Assembly: GCA_046462535.1 (NCBI GenBank)
Contig: JBKGVF010000016.1
Span: forward strand, 15,716-79,715
From: JAAZCI01 sp046462535
Lineage (GTDB): Bacteria > Pseudomonadota > Gammaproteobacteria > Cardiobacteriales > Wohlfahrtiimonadaceae
Length of the DNA stretch: 64,000 bases
Direction: 5' to 3'
Under the pieces are notes generated by a model. It was not told the DNA's origin and searched no databases. It saw only the letters and a program-made list of their open reading frames with translations. Made by a program: the position numbers and the translations under genes. Of the stretch, positions 9,539 to 18,372 are shown piece after piece (within the stretch, counting starts at the first letter, position 1; every line of letters begins with the position of its first letter).

Positions 9539-9622
9539 CATAAGGATCCTTGTTATACTGACCCCCACAATCGGTAAACGTAGTAGGCGTACTCTCTATT
9601 TTCAGAAGGATTTAACGCATCA

Positions 9623-10759
9623 ATGAACTATAATGATCTCTACCATGAAGAGGAGGTAAAGCCCCGCGGATTGTTGGCTCTCCTCCATCTAGATACAGTT
9701 TTAACGCTGCTTTTAGCGGCGCTCTGTCTCTTTAGCTTAATTATTCTCTATAGCGCATCCAATCAAGATATTCACTATGTCACCTCTCAGGCGATAAAGA
9801 TGGGAATTGGCTTTGTCGCGATGGTGATAATTGCGTTTATCCCTCCAACCTTAATTAAGCGCGCTACACCACTGCTCTATATTATTGGTATTGTTGCGCT
9901 CCTCCTTCTCTTTGTAATAGGGGTTGAGGTTAAAGGGGCGGTACGCTGGCTGGATCTGAAAGTTTTCCGCTTTCAGCCCTCCGAAGTAGCTAAATTAGCC
10001 ACCCCAATGATGATCGCCTACTATCTCGATCGCTCTCCACTCCCCCCTACACTCTTTCGCTCAATTGTGACTCTCCTCATTTTGCTCATCCCCTTCAGCT
10101 TAGTCTTTATGCAACCTGACTTAGGAACCGCAATTGTCATTGTCTATTCAGCTGCAGCGGCGCTCTTTTTAGCAGGCTTCTTTTGGCGTTATATTCTGAT
10201 TATTATTGCCATTTTAGCCATCTCCCTCCCCCTCTATTGGCACTATGGCATGAAGCCCTACCAGAAAGATCGAGTTGTCACATTCCTCAATCCTGAATCT
10301 GATCCTTTAGGAAAGGGGTATCAGATTATTCAATCTAAAACTGCGATCGGCTCTGGAGGGCTCTATGGTAAGGGGTGGCAAAATAGCACCCAAGCCTCTT
10401 TAAAGTTTCTGCCGGAATCCACCACTGACTTTATCTACGCCATCACCGCCGAAGAGTTTGGCTTGATGGGCACCTCCCTCCTATTAGGAATCTATCTTCT
10501 CATCATCATCCGCTCCTTCTATATCGCCTCGCGGGGACGGGATAACTACTTTCGCCTCATAGGGGGGACCATCTGCCTCTCTCTCTTCTTCTATATCTTT
10601 GTTAATGCGGGGATGGTCAGTGGCCTTCTCCCAATCGTGGGTATCCCCCTCCCTTTTATTAGTTATGGGGGGACATCTATTGTGACACTATTTATCTCTT
10701 TTGGTATATTAATGAATATTTATTCTCACCAAAAACCGAATATAAAAAGGATCTTTTAA
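9623..10759 (+). CDS. rodA: Peptidoglycan glycosyltransferase RodA
   Basis: RodA is the SEDS-family polymerase that builds glycan strands from lipid II with PBP2. The 378-residue protein has about ten membrane helices. Family signatures are seen in order: DLKVFRFQPSEVAKLA, QPDLGTAIVI (with the catalytic-region aspartate), GWQNSTQASLKFLPESTTDF and LPFISYGGTSIV. It ends with TAA directly against the ATG of mltB, so the two are probably co-translated. Confidence 0.98.
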   Translation: MNYNDLYHEEEVKPRGLLALLHLDTVLTLLLAALCLFSLIILYSASNQDIHYVTSQAIKMGIGFVAMVIIAFIPPTLIKRATPLLYIIGIVALLLLFVIGVEVKGAVRWLDLKVFRFQPSEVAKLATPMMIAYYLDRSPLPPTLFRSIVTLLILLIPFSLVFMQPDLGTAIVIVYSAAAALFLAGFFWRYILIIIAILAISLPLYWHYGMKPYQKDRVVTFLNPESDPLGKGYQIIQSKTAIGSGGLYGKGWQNSTQASLKFLPESTTDFIYAITAEEFGLMGTSLLLGIYLLIIIRSFYIASRGRDNYFRLIGGTICLSLFFYIFVNAGMVSGLLPIVGIPLPFISYGGTSIVTLFISFGILMNIYSHQKPNIKRIF

Positions 10760-11863
10760 ATGTCATTACGCCGAACGACACTCATACTTGGGGCTCTCTT
10801 AAGTCTCACTGCTTGTACTGCTCCGGCAGCTAAGAGTCAGACTCAAGGGGAGACGCCCCTCCCTACGATTACCCCTAACACCCAAGAGGCAGCTCCTAAA
10901 CGGGTGTCTGAGCGTGCAGAGATCTCCCGCAGTAGCCGAGGATTTGCTGAGCGCCCCGATGTGCGCCAATTTATTCTCACCACAAGTCAAAAACAGAATC
11001 TTGATCCAGAATGGTTAACAGAGGTGATGGATCGTGTCGAAATTAAGCCTAAAATTATTGAAGCGATGAATCGCCCTGCAGAGGGAAAGATCTGGGGAGA
11101 GTATCGCCCCATCTTTATGACTGAACGCCGTATTAATGATGGTATTCGCTTCTATCAAGAGCACCAATCAGCATTAGAGCGTGCTGAACGAACTTATGGT
11201 GTCTCTGCTGAAGTTATTGCTGCCATTATTGGTGTAGAGACGAGCTATGGGCAGAACCGAGGCAGTTGGGCAGTCATTGACGCATTAGCAACTTTAGCAT
11301 TTGAGTACCCACGTCGCGCCCAATTCTTTACTGGTGAGCTAGAGAAGTTTCTTACAATAGTTGATGAGACTAACTTCGACCCCTTCAGCTATAAAGGTTC
11401 CTACGCTGGCGCAATGGGCTACCCACAATTTATGCCCTCAAGCTATCTAGCTTACGCTGTTGATTTTGATGGGGATGGGGTACGTGATCTTTGGAATAAT
11501 CCCATTGATGCTATTGGTTCGGTAGGGAACTATTTAGCTAAACACCGTTGGCAAGCTGGGGAGCCTGTCGCTGTTAAAGTGGAGATTGATCCTACTCTTG
11601 CAGCCCCCTATATTGCTAAAGGACGCTTAACACCACCGAAATATAGTGCCGCTACTTTACGAGCCAATGGTGTAATGTTGCCGGCATCAATCCCCAACCA
11701 TCTTAAGGGGAATCTCTACCAATATCAGCTAAGTAAAGAGCCTGCTCGTTATGAGTATTGGGTTGGTTTTGAAAACTTCTACTCCATCACCCGCTACAAT
11801 CACTCTCAGATGTATGCTCTAGCGGTCTATCAGCTGGCTGATGCAATTAAGCGTGGCCGTTAA
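10760..11863 (+). CDS. mltB: Membrane-bound lytic murein transglycosylase B
   Basis: MltB cleaves the glycan backbone of peptidoglycan to form 1,6-anhydro-muropeptides and is an outer-membrane lipoprotein facing the periplasm. The 367-residue precursor has a lipoprotein signal ending LSLTAC with C19 as the lipidation site, then a proline/threonine-rich linker. The catalytic glutamate is E160 in GVETSYGQNRG, and the GAMGYPQFMPSSY motif forms the substrate groove. It starts at the base after the rodA stop. The gene order mrdA-rodA-mltB-rlpA-dacA is shared with pseudomonads. Confidence 0.97.
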   Translation: MSLRRTTLILGALLSLTACTAPAAKSQTQGETPLPTITPNTQEAAPKRVSERAEISRSSRGFAERPDVRQFILTTSQKQNLDPEWLTEVMDRVEIKPKIIEAMNRPAEGKIWGEYRPIFMTERRINDGIRFYQEHQSALERAERTYGVSAEVIAAIIGVETSYGQNRGSWAVIDALATLAFEYPRRAQFFTGELEKFLTIVDETNFDPFSYKGSYAGAMGYPQFMPSSYLAYAVDFDGDGVRDLWNNPIDAIGSVGNYLAKHRWQAGEPVAVKVEIDPTLAAPYIAKGRLTPPKYSAATLRANGVMLPASIPNHLKGNLYQYQLSKEPARYEYWVGFENFYSITRYNHSQMYALAVYQLADAIKRGR

Positions 11864-11893
11864 CCTTTCACTCTCTCAACTTGGTTTAACTAA

Positions 11894-12658
11894 ATGCTTA
11901 AACGTCTATCACTGCTGATTGTCACCCTGATTATAGCAAGCTGCTCTACCCCGACAGGAGTACCGGGTAAAGGGGCGACTCCGAAAGAGGAGCCACTTAG
12001 TCCATCGGGAAACCCTGAAAGCTACGAAGTGTTTGGTACCACTTATCGTATACTGCCCACCTCACGAGGATATCGTGAAGTGGGTTATGCATCATGGTAT
12101 GGGAAGGATTTCCATGGAAAACGCACCTCAAGCGGAACACCATATAATATGTATGCCTACTCGGCAGCCCATAAAACTCTGCCGATCCCGACATATGTAA
12201 AAGTGACTAACCTTGAAAATGGACGAAGCTTGGTCTTACGGGTAGATGATCGAGGCCCCTTTGTAAAGAATAGAATTATCGACCTCTCCTACACTGCAGC
12301 TAAGGAGCTCGATCTAATCCAGAAGGGGACCGCTAAGGTTGAAGTGGTGGCCCTCCCCCCCTATCAACATCTTAAAAATCCTAAAGCGCATCCTACAGAG
12401 CAGGCGATTCAGACTCCACCCTCTGCACCCAATACAGCAGTAGAGGGGGGACGCTACTATGTACAATTAGGCTCGTTTAAAGAGCGGGGGAATGCGGAAG
12501 CTTTTATGAATACGATGGCAGCAACCCTAGGACGTCCTACTGAAGTACACTACTCCGGAGGACTCCATCGTGTCGTCATTGGGAGCTATGCCACCCATAA
12601 CGAGGCGAAGGCTGCTGCCGAGCGGCTCCACTACCCTAATACTGTTATCACCCTCTGA
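11894..12658 (+). CDS. rlpA: Septal ring lytic transglycosylase RlpA (lipoprotein)
   Basis: RlpA is an outer-membrane lipoprotein; in Pseudomonas it digests denuded glycan strands at the septum. The 254-residue precursor has a lipobox IASC with C17, a double-psi beta-barrel domain (about 62-158) containing GYASWYGKDFHGKRTSSG and LRVDDRGPFVKNRIIDLS, and a C-terminal SPOR domain (about 185-254) that should bind septal peptidoglycan. The catalytic-type aspartate in RVDDRGPF is kept. It lies between mltB and dacA as in many gammaproteobacteria. Confidence 0.96.
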   Translation: MLKRLSLLIVTLIIASCSTPTGVPGKGATPKEEPLSPSGNPESYEVFGTTYRILPTSRGYREVGYASWYGKDFHGKRTSSGTPYNMYAYSAAHKTLPIPTYVKVTNLENGRSLVLRVDDRGPFVKNRIIDLSYTAAKELDLIQKGTAKVEVVALPPYQHLKNPKAHPTEQAIQTPPSAPNTAVEGGRYYVQLGSFKERGNAEAFMNTMAATLGRPTEVHYSGGLHRVVIGSYATHNEAKAAAERLHYPNTVITL

Positions 12659-12733
12659 CAGATCAGTAAAAGAGTGCTTAGCCATAAACTGTAACGATTC
12701 TATTTTTCACCCAGTGAACAATTGAGAAAAACT

Positions 12734-13903
12734 ATGAAAAGAGTAACAACCCTTTTAGCAACAATTCTATTAACAATCACCCCATTTGCACAGGGGGTTG
12801 AGATGGAGCTGAAGGCCCCTAATCTCCCTGTAAAGGCGTGGGTTTTAATGGATTATGAAAGTGGGGCAGTTTTAGCAGAGTATAATGCTAATCAACGGCT
12901 TGAGCCTGCTAGCCTCACTAAATTGATGACCAGCTATATTATTGCTGAAGCTGTTGATAATGGTGTTATTCATCACGATGATCTGGTGCAAATCTCACGC
13001 AATGCGCGACAGCAGAAGGGCTCCCGTATGTTTGTTGAAGAGCGCTCCTTAGTCTCAGTCATCAACCTCATTCGAGGACTCATTATTCAATCTGGTAATG
13101 ATGCTTCAGTAGCCTTAGCAGAACATGTCTCAGGCTCGGAGGAGGCCTTTGTCACCTTAATGAATGCTAAAGCACGAGAGTTAAATCTACACAATACCCA
13201 TTTTAGCAATACAAATGGACTACCTGGTCCAGAGCACTTTAGTTCTGCATATGATTTAGCACTCCTCTCCCGCTCCCTTATTAAGCGCTTTCCTGAACAT
13301 TACAAGATCTATTCAGAGCGGGAATTTACCTGGAATGAGATCCGACAAGAGAACCGCAACCGCCTTCTTTGGGTTGAATCAAGTGGCGCCGATGGGATCA
13401 AAACAGGTCATACTGACGCTGCAGGCTACAACTTAGCATCAAGTGCAGTGCGTAATGGGTATCGTGTCATTGCAGTAGTGCTTGGAGCAACTGATGAGAC
13501 TGCGCGCCACAACGCGTCACTCAACCTCCTTAACTTCGCTTTCCATAATTTCCATCAGCGAGAGCTCTATCATGCAGGAGAGGAGTTAACCCGCGTCTCA
13601 TTGCGCGATGGTGTTGCAGATACCGTCTCAGTCGGCACAATTAATGCCATCTCTGAGATCCTCCCTGATGCAAAATATAATAATTTATCTGGAAAAGTCA
13701 TTATCAATGAAGCCCTTTCAGCACCGATTCAGAAGAACCAAGTGGTTGGTGAGATACAACTTCTTATTGATGATCGGATCATCTATCGCTATCCGGCTGT
13801 CGCCTTGGAGAGCATTGATAAAGCTGGCTTTGCCAGTCGAATCTGGGCTGACTTTAAGATTAAATTGAAACGCAAATATGAAGGATTTAAGGCGGCGCTA
13901 TAA
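12734..13903 (+). CDS. dacA: D-alanyl-D-alanine carboxypeptidase (PBP5 type)
   Basis: DacA trims the terminal D-alanine from peptidoglycan pentapeptides in the periplasm. The 389-residue product has a signal peptide of about 20 residues, the SxxK motif S60-L-T-K63, S120-G-N122 and K223-T-G225, then a beta-rich stalk and a C-terminal amphipathic segment (DFKIKLKRKYEGFKAAL) that tethers it to the membrane. I prefer the ATG at 12734 to an in-frame TTG at 12722 because it gives a cleaner signal peptide and has TGAG upstream at a workable distance. Last gene of the elongation cluster. Confidence 0.97.
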   Translation: MKRVTTLLATILLTITPFAQGVEMELKAPNLPVKAWVLMDYESGAVLAEYNANQRLEPASLTKLMTSYIIAEAVDNGVIHHDDLVQISRNARQQKGSRMFVEERSLVSVINLIRGLIIQSGNDASVALAEHVSGSEEAFVTLMNAKARELNLHNTHFSNTNGLPGPEHFSSAYDLALLSRSLIKRFPEHYKIYSEREFTWNEIRQENRNRLLWVESSGADGIKTGHTDAAGYNLASSAVRNGYRVIAVVLGATDETARHNASLNLLNFAFHNFHQRELYHAGEELTRVSLRDGVADTVSVGTINAISEILPDAKYNNLSGKVIINEALSAPIQKNQVVGEIQLLIDDRIIYRYPAVALESIDKAGFASRIWADFKIKLKRKYEGFKAAL

Positions 13904-14014
13904 AATATTTTTATCAGCACCCATTTTTTATGTAGTTTTTTTGTAGTTTTAGGTGTATTATATATTTTCTGTTTTTTATTCACCCATTATAAGACTTACT
14001 AGGAAGTAAATTAA

Positions 14015-15625
14015 ATGTCGCAAAAAATTATAGACTCATTAAAGAATATTGGCATTCAAGCAGAGAAGATCATCTATAATCCAAGTTATGAGCTTCTCTT
14101 TGAGAGAGAGACAGATCCCTCACTCACTGGTTATGAGAAGGGGACACTTACAAAACTAGGTGCTGTCAGTGTTGATACTGGAATCTATACCGGTCGCTCA
14201 CCAAAAGATAAATATATTGTACGCGACGAAACAACAAAAGATACTCTCTGGTGGGCTGATTCGGGTAAGGGAAGTAATGATAATAAGCCCATTACTCCTG
14301 AGGTTTGGGCAGATCTTAAAAAGATTGTCACCGACCAGCTCTCTAACAAAGAGCTCTATGTTGTCGATGGTTTCTGTGGTGCTAATGAGGAGACTCGCCT
14401 CAATGTGCGCTTTATTACTGAAGTTGCATGGCAGGCACACTTTGTTAAAAATATGTTTATTCGCCCCACCGAAGAGGAGCTTAAAGATTTTGAGCCAGAC
14501 TTTACTGTCTTAAATGGTGCTAAAGCGACAAATAAAAACTACAAAGAGCATGGATTAAACTCAGAGACCTTTGTTGCCTTCAACTTAACTGAAAATATGC
14601 AGCTTATCGGTGGCACCTGGTATGGCGGTGAGATGAAGAAAGGGCTCTTCTCTGTCATGAACTACCTCCTCCCTCTAAAAGGGATTGCCTCGATGCACTG
14701 CTCGGCGAATGTGGGTGAAGATGGGGAGACGGCAATCTTCTTTGGTCTATCAGGAACAGGTAAAACAACACTCTCTACCGATCCTAATCGTAAACTTATC
14801 GGTGATGATGAGCATGGTTGGGATGATGATGGTGTCTTTAACTTTGAAGGGGGCTGTTATGCAAAGACCATCGACCTCTCTGAAGAGGATGAGCCAGAGA
14901 TCTACGGTGCTATTCGACGTGATGCCCTCTTAGAGAACGTTGTGGTTAAAGAGGATGGTACGGTTGACTTCTCCGATGACTCGAAGACAGAAAACACCCG
15001 TGTCTCCTACCCTATTTACCATATTGAGAATATCGTTGAGCCTGTCTCTAAAGCAGGACCGGCGAAGAAGGTTATCTTCTTAACAGCAGATGCGTTTGGT
15101 GTACTTCCTCCTGTTTCAAAGTTAACACCTGAGCAGACGCAGTACTATTTCCTCTCTGGATTTACTGCTAAGTTAGCTGGAACTGAGCGTGGAATCACAG
15201 AGCCGACCCCAACCTTCTCAGCCTGTTTCGGTGCGGCATTCTTACTCCTTCACCCAACCCAGTATGCGGATGTATTAGTCAAGCGTATGGAAGAGTCGGG
15301 CGCTACAGCTTACTTAGTTAATACTGGTTGGAATGGCACCGGTGAGCGTATCTCACTTAAAGATACCCGTAACATTATCAACGCAATCTTAAATGATGAG
15401 ATCGACTCGGCACCAACAAAGGTTATCCCTACCTTTAACTTAGAGATTCCAACAGAAGTTAGCAATGTTGATCCTGCTATCTTAGACCCTCGCGATACCT
15501 ACCAAGATGTAGCTGAGTGGGAGAAGAAAGCAGCAAACTTAGCGAAGCTCTTTAGCGAAAACTTTGATCAGTATACCGATACTGAGCTAGGTGCAGCATT
15601 AGCAAAAGTAGGTCCTAAGGTGTAA
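14015..15625 (+). CDS. pckA: Phosphoenolpyruvate carboxykinase (ATP)
   Basis: PckA converts oxaloacetate and ATP to phosphoenolpyruvate and CO2, the committed step of gluconeogenesis. The 536-residue protein shows the P-loop GLSGTGKTTLS, the metal- and nucleotide-binding stretch LIGDDEHGWDDDGVFNFEGG, and the substrate loop TGRSPKDKYIVRDE near the N-terminus. Length matches the ATP-dependent family. It is a single-gene unit with AGGA upstream of the ATG and a strong terminator behind it. Confidence 0.98.
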   Translation: MSQKIIDSLKNIGIQAEKIIYNPSYELLFERETDPSLTGYEKGTLTKLGAVSVDTGIYTGRSPKDKYIVRDETTKDTLWWADSGKGSNDNKPITPEVWADLKKIVTDQLSNKELYVVDGFCGANEETRLNVRFITEVAWQAHFVKNMFIRPTEEELKDFEPDFTVLNGAKATNKNYKEHGLNSETFVAFNLTENMQLIGGTWYGGEMKKGLFSVMNYLLPLKGIASMHCSANVGEDGETAIFFGLSGTGKTTLSTDPNRKLIGDDEHGWDDDGVFNFEGGCYAKTIDLSEEDEPEIYGAIRRDALLENVVVKEDGTVDFSDDSKTENTRVSYPIYHIENIVEPVSKAGPAKKVIFLTADAFGVLPPVSKLTPEQTQYYFLSGFTAKLAGTERGITEPTPTFSACFGAAFLLLHPTQYADVLVKRMEESGATAYLVNTGWNGTGERISLKDTRNIINAILNDEIDSAPTKVIPTFNLEIPTEVSNVDPAILDPRDTYQDVAEWEKKAANLAKLFSENFDQYTDTELGAALAKVGPKV

Positions 15626-15660
15626 ATAACCCGCCCTACTGGTTTGATATTAACGATAGA

Positions 15661-15688
15661 AGCGTAGAGATTACTCTACGCTTTTTTT
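15661..15688 (+). terminator. Terminator after pckA
   Basis: A nine-base stem, agcgtagag and its complement, with a four-base loop is followed by six to seven T residues: a textbook intrinsic terminator that ends the pckA transcript ahead of the acylase promoter. Confidence 0.93.
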
Positions 15689-15721
15689 ATCTCTCTCATA
15701 TTTATCCAACCTCTATAGAGC

Positions 15722-15751
15722 TTGACACTTTTAACCGCTCTACGGCATGAT
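15722..15751 (+). promoter_or_regulatory. Candidate sigma-70 promoter for the penicillin acylase gene
   Basis: A perfect -35 TTGACA (15722-15727) is followed after 18 bases by CATGAT (15746-15751), four of six matches to the -10 consensus. The predicted start near 15758 leaves a leader of about 80 bases before the ATG at 15839. The weak -10 suggests either low basal activity or a need for an activator. Confidence 0.5.
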
Positions 15752-15759
15752 CGATCTGT

Positions 15760-15824
15760 AGGCAGCATCCTGCCTCACATTAAAATAATAATAACAATAA
15801 ATCGATATAGCGAGGTTTACCTCG
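15760..15824 (+). promoter_or_regulatory. Acylase mRNA leader with two small hairpins
   Basis: Two short inverted repeats occupy the predicted leader. The first (aggcag, loop catc, ctgcct; 15760-15775) would sit at the very 5' end of the mRNA. The second (cgagg, loop ttta, cctcg, at 15811-15824) abuts the ribosome-binding site AAGGAG at 15825-15830. The second could modulate ribosome access. No known riboswitch class is recognised. Confidence 0.4.
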
Positions 15825-15838
15825 AAGGAGCATTCATT

Positions 15839-18307
15839 ATGTTAACGCAGCGGAAACGGACACTCTGCACTCTAGCTTTAGGCTCATTACTCACGATTCA
15901 CCCTCCTCTCTTTGCTACTACTACTGATGAGATCGTCGAGATTAAACGAGATCAATATGGTGTTCCTCACATCTATGCCGACACAACTTACGCCCTCTTT
16001 TATGGGTATGGTTATGCCGTCGCTGAGGATCGACTCTTTCAAACGGATATGGCCCGTCGCGCCTTTACTGGGCGAACTGCTGAGGTTTTAGGTCGAGGCG
16101 AAGAGGATCGTTTTGTTGCGTATGATCGCCAAGTACGGATGAATTATCTACCCATTTCAATTGAGGCCCAGCTTAATGCCTTAACTCAAGAGGAGCGGGC
16201 GATCTTTCAGGGATATGCCGATGGCTTTAATGCATATCTTGATGAGATCGAGGCAGACCCAGAGCTACTCCCTAACGAATACCTTGAGTATGATTTCTCT
16301 CCCGAACCTATCTCCGATTTTGATGTTGTCATGATTTGGGTTGGCTCGATGGCAAATCGCTTCTCGGATGTGAATCTTGAAATAGCAAACTATACTCTAC
16401 TGCAAGATCTCATTGCAGCGCATGGGGAGACGAGAGGGATCGCACTCTTTGATGAGCTCCGCTGGATCATTGATGAGAGCTCACCTACTACAGCTCCAAC
16501 CCCATCCGCCCCTAACCCACTACCTAATAATGGCTCTGTAGTGACAAGCTTACTCCAACAACTAAAGCGCCACTCATCATCTGTTGCACAAGCAGAAGGA
16601 GAGCGGCAGCTTGCTCAGTGGGGTGGCATCGGCCCTGACTTTGCACCTAAAGCGAGCAATATCTGGATTACCTCACCTAATCGAGTTGTGGGGGGTGAGA
16701 CAATCTTAATCAATGGGCCGCAGTTTGGTTGGTACAATCCAAGTTATGTCTATGGTGTCGGCCTATATGGGGCTGGTTTTCATCTCACAGGAAATACCCC
16801 TTTTGCTTATCCGGTGATCCTCTTTGGCACCAATGGGACTATCGCATGGGGAGCGACAGCAGGCCCTCAAGATGTTGTTGATATCTATCAAGAACAGCTG
16901 AATCCTGACAATCCCTATGAATATCGCTTTCAAGGAAGCTATCAACCAATGGAGCTGCGGGAGAGCCAGATCAATATTCGGGGTGAAGCAGCTGAAGTTC
17001 ATACCTTTTATAGTACTGTTCATGGCCCCATCATCCATTGGGACCATGAGCAGCAGATCGCCTACAGTAAAAAGCGTAGTTGGAGTGGATATGAAGTTCA
17101 ATCCCTTCTCGCATGGGTTGAGTCGATGAGGGCTAACAATTGGGAAGAGTATCAACAAGCGGCACAGGATGTGGCAATCTCCATCAACTGGTACTACAGC
17201 GATCGAGAGGGAAATATTGGTTATCTCTCACCTGGCTATCTTCCTCATCGCCCCGAAACACAAGATACTCGTCTTCCCGCTATTGGGGATGGCACTATGG
17301 AGTGGCTTGGGATTTTAGACTTTCAATATACACCAAAAAGCTTTAATCCCGATCAGGGCTATCTGACCAATTGGAATAATCGCCCCGCACCCGATAAAAA
17401 GAATACCGATGCCTACTACTGGACCTATGGGGATCGAGTGAATGAGCTTAACCGTCAATACGAAGAGAAGGCCCAATTTACCCCAGAAGAGTTGTGGGCA
17501 TTTAACCGCATCGCCTCCTATCGCGATGTCAACTTTCACTACTTTAAGCCCTATCTTGAAGCCTTAAAAGAGGAGATTTCTGAACCAGAGCTATCAGCTG
17601 CTCTCACTCATCTCCTCAGTTGGGATGGCAACCATTTTAATGATCCCTACTATCGCACCCATCACCATTCTGGCCGAACCCTCTTCCGTGCATGGCTTGA
17701 AGCACTCTATGATGAGGTGCTCATCCCCTGGTTACCAGAGCATTATCATCAAGAGTACCGAGCAACTGGCTTTAGTCGTGCAGATGGGGTAAATCCTGGA
17801 TCGATTAACCTAAGTATGGGCAGTAAAATACTATTACGGCAGCTCGCTATGGATAAGTCTGATCCAGAGCGCCTCAATCTATTTGGTCAGCGCAGCCATC
17901 TAGAGGTGATGAGCGATGCCTTTGCGACAGCATATCAGCTCTTAAAGGGGGAGTTTGATACGCCTATTGAGCGATGGCGTGATCCGGGTTCTACCACAAC
18001 TTTTTCAACCAACAACTTTACCGGCATACCACAGGCGCTCTCTGATGCAGAAATTATCATTCCTGATTATCATAATCGGGGAACAGAGAATAATCAGATT
18101 CGTTTTACTGAAGATGGTGTCTCATTTTGTGATGTGGTTGCCCCTGGACAGAGTGGTTTTATCTCCCCTCGTGGCATTAAATCACCCCATTATGAAGATC
18201 AGCTCGCCCTCTTCTTTAATTTTGACTGTAAATCTCAAGCACTCCACTTAATAGAAGAGCCTATAAGGCAATATCAAATTAAGGTGAAGCGCAGCCGTAG
18301 CGAATAA
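15839..18307 (+). CDS. pac: Penicillin G acylase (S45 family, secreted, self-processing)
   Basis: Penicillin G acylases hydrolyse the side-chain amide of benzylpenicillin and other phenylacetyl amides in the periplasm; the natural substrate is uncertain. The 822-residue precursor has a signal peptide (about 1-26), an alpha chain starting near EIVEIKRDQYGVPHIYA, a spacer, and a beta chain starting at S273 of KASNIW, the N-terminal nucleophile exposed by self-cleavage. Counting from that serine, residues known from the E. coli enzyme fall at the same numbers: Q23, F24, F57, A69, W154, I177 and N241, plus calcium ligands D73, V75, D76 and D252. The pocket serine at 67 is alanine here. I chose the ATG at 15839 because AAGGAG lies 8 bases upstream; the longer in-frame TTG start at 15722 is the promoter -35. 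The gene stands alone between two terminators. Confidence 0.93.
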   Translation: MLTQRKRTLCTLALGSLLTIHPPLFATTTDEIVEIKRDQYGVPHIYADTTYALFYGYGYAVAEDRLFQTDMARRAFTGRTAEVLGRGEEDRFVAYDRQVRMNYLPISIEAQLNALTQEERAIFQGYADGFNAYLDEIEADPELLPNEYLEYDFSPEPISDFDVVMIWVGSMANRFSDVNLEIANYTLLQDLIAAHGETRGIALFDELRWIIDESSPTTAPTPSAPNPLPNNGSVVTSLLQQLKRHSSSVAQAEGERQLAQWGGIGPDFAPKASNIWITSPNRVVGGETILINGPQFGWYNPSYVYGVGLYGAGFHLTGNTPFAYPVILFGTNGTIAWGATAGPQDVVDIYQEQLNPDNPYEYRFQGSYQPMELRESQINIRGEAAEVHTFYSTVHGPIIHWDHEQQIAYSKKRSWSGYEVQSLLAWVESMRANNWEEYQQAAQDVAISINWYYSDREGNIGYLSPGYLPHRPETQDTRLPAIGDGTMEWLGILDFQYTPKSFNPDQGYLTNWNNRPAPDKKNTDAYYWTYGDRVNELNRQYEEKAQFTPEELWAFNRIASYRDVNFHYFKPYLEALKEEISEPELSAALTHLLSWDGNHFNDPYYRTHHHSGRTLFRAWLEALYDEVLIPWLPEHYHQEYRATGFSRADGVNPGSINLSMGSKILLRQLAMDKSDPERLNLFGQRSHLEVMSDAFATAYQLLKGEFDTPIERWRDPGSTTTFSTNNFTGIPQALSDAEIIIPDYHNRGTENNQIRFTEDGVSFCDVVAPGQSGFISPRGIKSPHYEDQLALFFNFDCKSQALHLIEEPIRQYQIKVKRSRSE

Positions 18308-18340
18308 TGCAAGCAAAATCGATGCACGGTGATAAAAAAT

Positions 18341-18366
18341 AAAAAGGGGCGGTAATGCCCCTTTTT
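18341..18366. terminator. Bidirectional terminator between pac and rsmC
   Basis: The inverted repeat aaaaaggggc / gcccctttttt-type arms with a six-base loop carries A and T tracts on the two sides, so it can stop both the acylase transcript (plus) and the rsmC transcript (minus). Confidence 0.92.
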
Positions 18367-18372
18367 CCTCTT

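Noticed and set aside
9538..9560. Palindrome around AAGGATCCTT between mrdA and rodA
   Set aside because: Short, no T tract, and lies between genes of one operon; likely incidental.
15722..15838. N-terminal extension of the acylase from a TTG start
   Set aside because: The TTG is the first three bases of a consensus -35 box, and the ATG at 15839 has a good ribosome-binding site followed by a proper signal peptide.
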